NCBI GenBank assembly: GCA_034399355.1
Contig: JAXMMT010000009.1
Coordinates: 62,001 to 126,000, forward strand
DNA length: 64,000 nt
Reading direction: 5' to 3'
Source of the DNA: UBA2279 sp034399355
Lineage (GTDB): Bacteria > Actinomycetota > Coriobacteriia > Anaerosomatales > Anaerosomataceae
Positions 1-7,299 of the stretch are shown piece after piece. The notes beneath the pieces are model-generated. The model ran no database searches. It worked only from the letters and a program-made list of their open reading frames with translations, and had not been told where the DNA came from. Position 1 is the first letter of the stretch; each line of letters opens with the position of its first letter. The translations under genes and the position numbers were made by a program.

Positions 1-504
1 CTCACCCTCTGCTCCACCGATGAGCAAACGAGCAAGTGTTGGAAGGAGTTCAGCAGCCACGCCGCCAAGGGTCGCCCTTGGGATTTCGCTGCGTCATTGC
101 CAGGAGAGCTTGAAGAAGACGAGCTGCCCTCTGCCGAGTACTTCTGGAGCGCGGAGATCGGTTGCAGCGCCTCGACAGATGCCAACCGCATGAAGCAAGC
201 AGCAATCTACGTTGACTGCGTGGGCGAGGGAAATTGGGTCGAGCCTGCGGATGAGTTCCGGGAGCAGACGGCACATGAGGTCCTAGATTTCGCCTGCTCA
301 TGCTCCAGTCGGGCGGACTTCTCTGTCCGGGAGATCGAGCTGATGCGAGAACACCTGAAGCCTCTGGTCACGCGGGGCACGGTGCCCAGCGGCGTTGTCT
401 CTGCAATTCGTTCCTATCTAGATGCTGCCAGTGAGGAGAAGGTGCTCCCACCCGCCGCTGCTGAGCGCTGGGCCAGAGTCTTGGCGATGCTGGAGGCGGA
501 CTAG
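1..504 (+). CDS. Hypothetical protein, 5'-truncated by window edge
   Basis: The reading frame is open from base 1 without a stop, so the gene starts before the window. A TTG at 97 could be an internal start but has no convincing ribosome binding site. The visible 167 residues are acidic and contain several cysteines (including a CSCSS cluster near the middle) and a C-terminal helical part. I recognise no family. It is the first of several unrelated genes on the element that ends at the proline tRNA fragment, and is followed by a gene-free stretch with a tandem repeat. Function unknown. Confidence 0.45.
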   Translation, partial: LTLCSTDEQTSKCWKEFSSHAAKGRPWDFAASLPGELEEDELPSAEYFWSAEIGCSASTDANRMKQAAIYVDCVGEGNWVEPADEFREQTAHEVLDFACSCSSRADFSVREIELMREHLKPLVTRGTVPSGVVSAIRSYLDAASEEKVLPPAAAERWARVLAMLEAD

Positions 505-762
505 TCCACTTGCTGAACCCGTCACCGTGCTCGGTACGGGTGGCACGCTTCATGCGTGTGTCTAGTTTCAAGTTTGAAGTGCAACGCTAGGATGTTCGAA
601 AAGTGTCCACTATCGCCCCTCATGCGACACTGCGTCTTCGACCCCTCATGCGACACTGCGTCTTCGGCGTGGGCAGATCATGCGTGAACCCGGGCTGTGG
701 CGTCTGTCAGAAGCCTGGCGTAATCTTGACTTACGTTTCCAGTCACGACCGGGGGGTTTTCA
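505..762. other. Intergenic stretch with tandem repeat and IS-end-like motif
   Basis: No coding potential is visible. It holds a motif resembling the ends of the IS481 copy (GTTCGAA at 594-600 followed by GTGTCCACTAT at 603-613) and a perfect tandem duplication (616-640 and 642-666). The G-run at 751-756 probably serves as ribosome binding site for the nuclease gene at 763. Confidence 0.6.
616..666. repeat. Two perfect 25-bp tandem copies separated by one base
   Basis: Copies at 616-640 and 642-666 are identical and begin CCCCTCATGCGACACTG. They lie just behind an IS-end-like sequence, so they may be remnants of transposon end repeats or a binding-site array. Function unknown. Confidence 0.85.
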
Positions 763-2511
763 TTGAGCGAGCTCAGTGAAATACGCGTGGTCCACACGGC
801 GAAGGGGTTGCTGAGGTACGAGTTTGAGGTTGCGCATTATGAACTGCACAAGTACCAACTTGTGCGCGACGCTGATCGGGGCGCCGCCACATCGCGAGCC
901 CGCGCGAAAGCGGCTGAGTGGGATGAAGCGTGGGAGAAGAGGGTCGTGGCGGAGCAGCGTAGGCTTGACCGTGAGGCGACCGCACAGGACACTGCCGACC
1001 TCAAAGAACTCGCGGCCGAGCATACCAGGGAGGCTCAGGAGGCGCTGCACGACCTGAGCACGCTTCTACCCCGTGCACTTGGGACGAATCCCAGAGTCAA
1101 CTGGGAGAGCCTCAAGGGCCATGACCCCTATCCTGTGCCCAAGCCCGTGCGACCGCTGCCGCCATCGCCACCCGCAAAACATCCCTACCCTCGGGAGCCT
1201 CAGGCAACCGACCCCGAGTTCAAGTCGAAATACGGTGTCTTGGATCATCTCATAGCCAGTCGCTATCAAGCGCGTGTTGCCGAGGCGTATGAGGCGTTCA
1301 CAGGGGCCCATGAGGCCTGGACGGGCCAAGTGGATGTTATTGAACGGCAACACACCGTGGACGTGACGCAGCACGGTCAGATGCTGCGTGAGCAGGAGGA
1401 GTTGTATGCAGCCGCTCTGGATCAATGGAATATTGACGAAGCGGCCTATCTGGAACAGCAGCGGCAGTTGCACCTGGTCGTGGACCGCCGCCGTGAGAAG
1501 TACGAGAGCGGTGATCCTGACGCGCTGACGGACTACTGTGAGATGGTGCTTGACCGATCCGACTATCCTGACTGTTTCCCTCAGGATTTTGAGATCGAGT
1601 ACAGCTCGGCGGGCAAGACACTGATTGTTGACTACCAACTGCCTGCGCCGACGGACTTGCCCTCAGTAGTTGAGACGAGATACATCGTGGCGCGGAACGA
1701 ACTCGTCGAGAAGGCCATGCCGCAGCGTACACGCAATCAGCTATATGACTCGGTCCTCTACCAAGTGGCTCTGCGCACGCTGTACGAACTCTTTGAAGCC
1801 GACGGGATCGAGGCTTTGTCCCTGGTGACCTTCAATGGTTGGGTCAAGTCTGTGGACCAAGCGACGGGGCGCCCTTCGGAGTCGTGCGTTTTGTCGATCC
1901 AAGTGGCTCGCGACGAGTTCGCTTCTCTCAGACTCGGGGATGTTGACCCAAAGGCGTGCTTCAAGAAGCTGAAGGGTGTCAGTGCTGCGAAGCTGTACGG
2001 CCTGGTCCCGGTCGCGCCCCTACTGTCTATGTCTCGGGAGGACCGGCGGTTTGTATCCTCATATGGGGTCGCGGACACCCTGACCCAAGGCGACAACCTA
2101 GCTGCTATGGATTGGGAAGACTTCGAGCACCTAATCCGCGAGTTGTTCGAGAAGGAGTTCTGTGGGCCCGATGCTGAAGTGAGAGTCACCCAGGCGAGCC
2201 GTGATGGCGGTGTTGATGCGGTGGTCTTCGATCCCGATCCCCTTCACGGGGGGAAGACCGTGGTCCAGGCGAAGCGGTACACGAACACAGTCGGCGTCAG
2301 TGCGGTGCGAGACCTCTACGGGACGCTGATGAACGAGGGGGCGAACAAGGGGGTTCTCGTCACCACGTCTGACTACGGTCCAGACGCGTACGAGTTTGCA
2401 AGGGGGAAGCCGCTAGTTCTTCTCAACGGTGGCAACCTACTCCACCTGCTAGCCAAGCATGGCCACGCCGCTCGGATTGATATTCAGGAAGCCAAGCTGC
2501 TTGCCGACTGA
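763..2511 (+). CDS. Mrr-type restriction endonuclease with long coiled-coil N-terminus
   Basis: A 582-residue protein. Residues about 449-565 form an Mrr catalytic domain: an MDWEDFEHLI start helix, then RDGGVDAVVF with Asp485, then VVQAKRY with the Gln502-x-Lys504 catalytic pair, then a CONSERVED-type VLVTTSDYG strand. Mrr enzymes cut modified or foreign DNA. The first 250 residues are charged, helical and rich in Glu, Gln and Arg (probable coiled coil), with a proline-rich linker around 120-145. The start is a TTG behind a G-run at 751-756; no better start is seen. It is followed on the same strand by a second nuclease with a different architecture, suggesting a defence pair on a mobile element. 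Domain call is confident; target is unknown. Confidence 0.85.
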   Translation: MSELSEIRVVHTAKGLLRYEFEVAHYELHKYQLVRDADRGAATSRARAKAAEWDEAWEKRVVAEQRRLDREATAQDTADLKELAAEHTREAQEALHDLSTLLPRALGTNPRVNWESLKGHDPYPVPKPVRPLPPSPPAKHPYPREPQATDPEFKSKYGVLDHLIASRYQARVAEAYEAFTGAHEAWTGQVDVIERQHTVDVTQHGQMLREQEELYAAALDQWNIDEAAYLEQQRQLHLVVDRRREKYESGDPDALTDYCEMVLDRSDYPDCFPQDFEIEYSSAGKTLIVDYQLPAPTDLPSVVETRYIVARNELVEKAMPQRTRNQLYDSVLYQVALRTLYELFEADGIEALSLVTFNGWVKSVDQATGRPSESCVLSIQVARDEFASLRLGDVDPKACFKKLKGVSAAKLYGLVPVAPLLSMSREDRRFVSSYGVADTLTQGDNLAAMDWEDFEHLIRELFEKEFCGPDAEVRVTQASRDGGVDAVVFDPDPLHGGKTVVQAKRYTNTVGVSAVRDLYGTLMNEGANKGVLVTTSDYGPDAYEFARGKPLVLLNGGNLLHLLAKHGHAARIDIQEAKLLAD

Positions 2512-2683
2512 TCTCGCCCGCGTCATACAAACCCCTCCACGATCGCCCACCAGCAACCATCGAGGCCCCGGCAGAACATGCCGGGGCTTCGCGCTATGAT
2601 GGGTCAAGTCTGGAGTGGGATCTGTTGGGCGGGAGGCCAACTCACAGGGTTGGCAACGGCGGGGGTCGTGGTCAGGGGGAGAA

Positions 2684-4480
2684 GTGAACAACTTTGAGAT
2701 TCTGCAGGGCTATTCAAGGGGAGATCTTCGTCGACTTGCAAAGGGCAAGATATCGGAGATCGTTGGTCTGGATGCCGACAAGGTTCTGAGAGATCTGAGT
2801 CGCGTACTCGGTAACTATGAGAGCATCAAACACAATATCGAGTTCAGGACTCCGCCCACTGACACGATTCTGGAGTTGCTGCTTGATGCACCAGGGCATC
2901 GTATCCCTGTAGATGACTTGAAACCGGCAGTGAGACACAGAATACGAGAACATGCCGAGGCTTCAAAGAGCATCGACCTCAAGGATGCAGCCAAGGGCTA
3001 TCGGCTGTACTCCAAGTTGCTCATTGCCGCTTGGGAGTTCGAGGGGGACCTCGTTGAGGCTGAGGCAAACCTGCTCCGAGTTCTGCGACAGGAACTGGGT
3101 GTCACCCGCAAAGCTCACCAGTTGATCATGGCTCATCCAGAGGTAGGCCGATTGCGTTTCGATGCAGCTGAATACGACGAGGCACTTTGTTTCTTGTCTA
3201 ATGAGGGCATCATGCTCGTGCAGTCCGACAATTCTGAAACTCACTTTGTGCTTTCCGACGAGACAGCTGATAGCCTCTTGCAGCTCTGGGGTTTCGAAAT
3301 GCAGCACGCTCAGTGCGATCGTATGCTAGATGCTCTCAGCAAATCTCAGCTGGTTCGATCGCTTCGGACTGCTGGCTTGCGGACATCTGGTTCGAACTCG
3401 GAACTAGCTCGCAGGATAGTCGAGAACGAGATTCCCCCCAGTCGCGTTCTTTCGTATCTCCCTACGGCTGAGATGGGTGAGCTTCTCGGCAAGCTAGGGC
3501 TTCCCAAAAGCGGCAACAAGGAGGATCGCGGAGTACGTGTCATCGAGTACTTCAAGTCAGACGCCGACATTGCCCCGGCTGAGCCTGAAATTGCGGTTGT
3601 CGAAGTCTGTCGTGAGGCGGCATTGCTAGCCGAAGAGGCTTCAATCGATCTGCTGAGCGGGCTCGGGACTGCATTGCTCGGCTCAGCCTTGGGGTCTCTC
3701 GGTCTGCCCAAGTCAGGGTCGAAGAGTGCACAGGTGAGTCGACTCATTGAAAGCCCCTTCAATGTTCAGACGATCCTGGAGTCCCTCTCGCTTGATGATC
3801 TTCGCTCAATCTCAGTGAAACATGGACTTCGACGAAGCGGGAACAAGTCGGATCTCATCGAGCTAATCGTAGACAGCTACGCAGACCGATGTGTGGAAGA
3901 CAGTCCCTTTGCAGCCAAAGATCTGCTCGACTTCTACGAGGAGCTGAGCTGTCAGGACCGGCGAGCCTATCCTGCCGACATGGGGCGGAACGGACTCAGC
4001 ACCTCAAGAATCGCGCTCGATTTCGAACGAGCCACGCGCTACATCTTCAAGAACCTGCTTAGGCTAGACACCAAGGTTCAGCGGGCCGGATGCGAAGACC
4101 CCGATGGGACGCTGGTGGACGACGACGGATTCTTTTACTGCTACGAATGCAAGACCGTATTAGAGCCGCCCTACAGCCTGCCAATCCAACACCGGCTGCA
4201 GGTGCGCAATTACGTGACTTCGATAGCGACATCACGCAGAGCTGATCAGTTCCGTGGCTATCTGGTCATCTCGCACAGCTTCGTGAACAACATCGAAGAC
4301 AAGCTCAAGCAGGTACAGCCTCCGATGGATGTCCCGTTAGCCGTCATCGCAGCGGGAGAGCTTCTGGCCTTCGCTCGCAGTTGGCAGCATGATCACCCAA
4401 TTGAGACGTATCCAATCGGTGCAGCCCTGCGGAGTGGGGTGCTGACTGCGAAAGATCTTCAGCGCGCGGTGTACAGCTGA
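2684..4480 (+). CDS. SAP-repeat protein with C-terminal PD-(D/E)XK nuclease-like domain
   Basis: 598 residues from the GTG at 2684, chosen because AGGGGGA (2674-2680) is a good ribosome binding site; the frame stays open to 2615. The middle contains about four SAP-like helix-turn-helix DNA-binding repeats, recognisable by LGLPKSGNK, LGLPKSGSK, HGLRRSGNK and LRTSGSN. The C-terminal 150 residues contain EDPDGTLV followed by YCYECKTVL, which fits the PD...E-x-K nuclease signature (Asp in PDG, Glu and Lys in ECK). The N-terminal third is helical and unrecognised. SAP repeats usually bind AT-rich DNA or recruit proteins to it. Together with the upstream Mrr gene it may form a defence or DNA-processing module; function is inferred from domains only. 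Confidence 0.7.
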   Translation: MNNFEILQGYSRGDLRRLAKGKISEIVGLDADKVLRDLSRVLGNYESIKHNIEFRTPPTDTILELLLDAPGHRIPVDDLKPAVRHRIREHAEASKSIDLKDAAKGYRLYSKLLIAAWEFEGDLVEAEANLLRVLRQELGVTRKAHQLIMAHPEVGRLRFDAAEYDEALCFLSNEGIMLVQSDNSETHFVLSDETADSLLQLWGFEMQHAQCDRMLDALSKSQLVRSLRTAGLRTSGSNSELARRIVENEIPPSRVLSYLPTAEMGELLGKLGLPKSGNKEDRGVRVIEYFKSDADIAPAEPEIAVVEVCREAALLAEEASIDLLSGLGTALLGSALGSLGLPKSGSKSAQVSRLIESPFNVQTILESLSLDDLRSISVKHGLRRSGNKSDLIELIVDSYADRCVEDSPFAAKDLLDFYEELSCQDRRAYPADMGRNGLSTSRIALDFERATRYIFKNLLRLDTKVQRAGCEDPDGTLVDDDGFFYCYECKTVLEPPYSLPIQHRLQVRNYVTSIATSRRADQFRGYLVISHSFVNNIEDKLKQVQPPMDVPLAVIAAGELLAFARSWQHDHPIETYPIGAALRSGVLTAKDLQRAVYS

Positions 4481-5211
4481 GAACCTGGCTCGGTAGTCGT
4501 CTGCATTTGGCGCCCAGCAAGTCAGGCCGTTCGAAACGCGTCCACTATGGCCCACCACTAAAGACGCAGGTGAAGCCGGGTGTTCGCGCCCGGCTTCACG
4601 CATGTCCGGTGTCGGAAACCGACAAACGCACCGACAAACTGTGTCGGTCTTCGGTCGCTTCCGGTTGTTCTCGGGGACTTCCTGCTCGTGTGGTTAGGGT
4701 GTCATCGGGACAGCAATAGCCACTCTCTGATGGCGCTGGGGAGCTCTTGCCGGACTACTCGTGGAGGAGTCGTACGAGCCGAATCCCTCGAGAAGCACGA
4801 CCCGCTTGCGCGGATTCGCTATTCGTTTGACCGACCCGGTGACACCTTCATGGCCAACGCCGCAGCGAGGTCCAATAAGACAGGTCTTCAGTGGAGCAAC
4901 CAAGCCGGGGAAGTAATCTCGAAGGTCACGATGTGGAACGACGCGATCGGTGACGAGCGCGACACCCAGGAGCGCCAGACGGAGCACATCGCTAGCCAAG
5001 CTGGTGAGCGCCATAACGCATCAAACCCTTGCCTGGACATCCGAGCCGCTCTCGTGAGGTAACAACGCGACTTCGAGCGGCTCGCTTCCGTGCGAGAAAG
5101 CCGCTGTCACCGCAAGCCTTGCTGTCTGCATCAGACGCGAAAGTTCTGGGCATGCGCGCTGAGCGCGTACCATGCGCTGTTGTAGAGCAGTCGCGTTGAG
5201 AGGGTCTGATC
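4481..5211. other. 731-bp gene-free stretch with IS-end-like motif and hairpin
   Basis: No frame here has a family match or good start that I can see. The stretch contains a second IS-end-like sequence (GTTCGAA at 4529-4535, then GTCCACTAT at 4540-4548) and a hairpin at 4570-4599. It probably represents decayed mobile DNA behind the nuclease pair. Confidence 0.5.
4570..4599. terminator. Perfect 11-bp hairpin, possible terminator
   Basis: GTGAAGCCGGG (4570-4580) pairs with CCCGGCTTCAC (4589-4599) around an 8-base loop, 90 bases past the nuclease stop codon. No T-run follows on either strand, so the terminator role is uncertain. Confidence 0.4.
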
Positions 5212-5667
5212 ATGTCCGCAAAGCGTGTACCCCTACGGAGTGTGGGCGAGCCCAAGCGCCTGACCATCCGCTTGACACCGGATGACTACGACAGGCTTTC
5301 AGCATTGGCGGCCAACGACGGCGTTGCGATGGCCGTCAAAGGGCGCGAAGTGATGCTGGTGGGGATGGCCCCGCAGATCTTCGGTGAGCGCTACTACGAC
5401 GTTGAGCGTCTGCTGCGCGGCGTCGTCAAAGCCGAGATGGAGACGCACTCGGAGCGGCTGCACAAGAGGCTCTACCGGATTGGCGGCATCTCAGCGGCGA
5501 TGGTGTTCTTCGTTCGCGAGATCCTCGGACGTGCCTTCGAGTTCCCTCCGCAGGCTGTCAATCAGCTCTGGCGCGAGGCGGAAGGCCAGGGCTTTAAGTA
5601 CATGGGGCAGAAGCAGCCAGGGTCGTCGATGTCGGCCGATCGGGAGGGCGAGGGGAGCCCGCTTTGA
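5212..5667 (+). CDS. Hypothetical protein with ribbon-helix-helix-like N-terminus
   Basis: 151 residues. Residues 15-35 (KRLTIRLTPDDYDRLSALAA) look like a ribbon-helix-helix DNA-binding segment: a basic beta strand followed by two short helices. The rest is helical with one hydrophobic stretch (GGISAAMVFFVREILG, about residues 93-108) and matches no family I know. ATG start at 5212 with a weak upstream GAGAGGG. It is the last gene before the attachment-site scar; in integrated elements this position often carries small regulators or mobility functions. It may be a relaxosome or plasmid-type accessory protein, but this is a guess. Confidence 0.5.
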   Translation: MSAKRVPLRSVGEPKRLTIRLTPDDYDRLSALAANDGVAMAVKGREVMLVGMAPQIFGERYYDVERLLRGVVKAEMETHSERLHKRLYRIGGISAAMVFFVREILGRAFEFPPQAVNQLWREAEGQGFKYMGQKQPGSSMSADREGEGSPL

Positions 5668-5678
5668 CCCGTTCGCCG

Positions 5679-5699
5679 TGTAGCAACCAATGTAGCAAC
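5679..5699. repeat. Paired TGTAGCAAC repeats near the attachment scar
   Basis: TGTAGCAAC occurs at 5679-5687 and 5691-5699, about 105 bases before the tRNA fragment. Short direct repeats at this distance from a tRNA core resemble arm-type binding sites of tyrosine integrases. No integrase gene is visible in the window. Confidence 0.4.
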
Positions 5700-5804
5700 G
5701 CACTTCGTTTCGGGGCCGTCCGTTGGCATCCGCCGATGACCTCATAAGGCGCTGAACTGCGGTTTTCGGACGCCGGTGGACGCGAGTGGACCCGCTGCGT
5801 GAAG

Positions 5805-5849
5805 CTGGGGGTCAAGGGGTCGCAGGTTCAAATCCTGTCAGCCCGACCA
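5805..5849 (+). tRNA. 3' fragment of a tRNA-Pro(GGG)-like gene (attachment-site scar)
   Basis: From the anticodon loop (CTGGGGG) onward the sequence reads as the 3' half of a proline tRNA: anticodon-stem TCAAG, variable loop, T arm GCAGG-TTCAAAT-CCTGT, acceptor strand CAGCCCG, discriminator A and encoded CCA. The upstream bases (GTGAAG) do not pair to complete the anticodon stem, and no D arm or 5' acceptor strand exists, so the gene is not functional. Integrases of the tyrosine type commonly cross over in the anticodon loop, leaving such a fragment at the far end of the integrated element. This places the element to the left. Confidence 0.75.
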
Positions 5850-5850
5850 A
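5835..5850. repeat. Direct repeat flanking the IS, left copy
   Basis: CTGTCAGCCCGACCAA at 5835-5850 is repeated exactly at 7128-7143, immediately outside the two IS ends. It is the end of the tRNA-Pro fragment and is best read as a target-site duplication. Confidence 0.85.
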
Positions 5851-7127
5851 TGTGATGTCTCAGGACATCGTGGACAGATGTGTCAGGACATAGTGGACAC
5901 ATTCGACTCCCCGATGGACTGATAGTTCTTGGTCGGATCGAGGGTGAGGTGCCTGAGCACCTCACCCTCTTCCGTCAGGATGCGGACGTCGAGCCCTGCG
6001 ACCAGCATGATCACCGACTTGTGCCGGTGGACCCTCCCGACGCCGATGTGATGTAGCCGGCCCTTGTGCCGAAGCGTCACCGCCCCTCCTCCGTCGATCC
6101 GGTCCCGGCGCACCCGTGTCCCTTTTGGAAGATCGATCTCCGGACCGGCCGGCCTGGCCTTGTCTCTGGCCTCGAACGCTTCTTTCGGGGTCATGCGTCC
6201 GCGAGCCCTGTGGGGGCGCACGTCGTTGTAGTAGCTCACGAACGCGTCGATCTGGGCCTGCAGCGCCTGGATTGTGTACGCAGCATCCTGCTTCGCCAGG
6301 TACACCTTGAGCGTCTGATGGAACCGTTCGACCTTGCCGCATGTCTGTGGGTGGTAGGGTCTCGAGTGACAGAAGGCGATCCCTCTGGCGAGCAGCTCGG
6401 CCTCCACGATGTTGGACCCACCCCTGTGCCAGGCCGTGTAGACGCACCCGTTGTCGGTCAGAAGCGACGCCGGGAACCCCCAGGTAACGGCGGCATCCGT
6501 GAAGACGCGGAGCACGTCGGGGGCGCGTACGACACGCATCGCCTCGCTCGCCACGATGAGGCGCGAGTGGTCGTCCAAGAAGTTCAAGATGTCGACCTGC
6601 TCCCCGTCGGCGAGCCGCCAGTGGGTCACATCCGACTGCCAGCGTTCGTTCGGGAGCGTGGCCTCGAAGCGTATCCACGAGCTCCGGGGGCGCTTGTGCG
6701 GCTGCGGGGTCACGAGGCCTCTTCGCTTCAGGACCCGCCAGATTGTCGTGACGGAAGGGACGTGCTCCAGGCCTTCGGCGGCCAGGTGGAAGTGGATGGT
6801 CGCGGCTCCCGCGTCGAAGCCGGCGGCTGTGAGCCCGCCTCTGAGCCGCACGATCGCGTCCTCCACCTCGGCGGGGGTGCGATGGGGGATGTGCTCAGGA
6901 GCGCGTGAACGCGCACCGAGCGCCTCGTAGCCGCCCTCACGGAAACCGTCCGACGACCTTGCCCACCAGACTCTTCGACACTCCGAGGGCCCGCGCCACC
7001 TCGCGGTAGCTCCGTCCCTCCACGAGCACGGCCTCGACGACATAGCGCGCCAGATCCATCGTGGACCCCTTCCGTAGGTGTCCACGATGTTCCGACACAG
7101 GTGTCCACTATGTGGTGAACTCACACA
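5851..7127 (-). mobile_element. IS481-family insertion sequence, about 1277 bp
   Basis: Imperfect terminal inverted repeats of about 50 bp (5851-5900 and 7078-7127; I count 37 of 50 matches) begin TGTG at both ends and each contain two copies of a GACATNGTGGACA-type motif. The element carries one DDE transposase reading leftward, with a frameshift. It is bounded by an exact 16-bp direct duplication of host sequence. It is inserted precisely after the CCA end of the tRNA-Pro fragment. Confidence 0.85.
5883..7059 (-). pseudogene. IS481-family DDE transposase, frameshifted near the N-terminus
   Basis: The main frame carries the DDE integrase core: SDVTHW (first Asp), LTDNG (second Asp) and GKVERFHQTLK (Glu), followed by a C-terminal beta domain. 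The natural start is the ATG at 7059, which gives the helix-turn-helix MDLARYVVEAVLVEGRSYRE, but that frame ends at a TGA (6937-6939) after VVGRFP. One extra T in GGACGGTTTCCGTGAG shifts the frame; removing it restores GRFREGGYEAL. The 413-residue frame running up to 7124 is therefore not the true N-terminus. A +1 shift is not the usual programmed event in insertion sequences (normally -1), so this copy is probably inactive unless the extra base is a sequencing error. Confidence 0.8.
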
Positions 7128-7143
7128 CTGTCAGCCCGACCAA
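7128..7143. repeat. Direct repeat flanking the IS, right copy
   Basis: Exact copy of 5835-5850. Removing the IS and one copy restores a tRNA-Pro 3' end running directly into the sequence at 7144. Confidence 0.85.
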
Positions 7144-7299
7144 CTTACAAAAACTGACAGTTCTTGGCTTGATAAAGCCATTTCTAGGCGACCTGGGGAC
7201 GCCTAGAAAGTATCAATTCATAAGAGCAGTATGGGAGTGTCGGCGGTGCTGGGGCGCCGCGGCCTGTAGGCATTCTGCTGCTCATTGAGGGGAATCCAA

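Noticed and set aside
4580..5062. 160-residue plus-strand frame in the gap after the SAP nuclease
   Set aside because: No good start, no family likeness, composition typical of random high-GC frames, and an IS-end-like motif lies just upstream.
5805..5849. A complete, functional tRNA gene
   Set aside because: The 5' acceptor strand, D arm and 5' anticodon stem are missing; only the 3' half is present.
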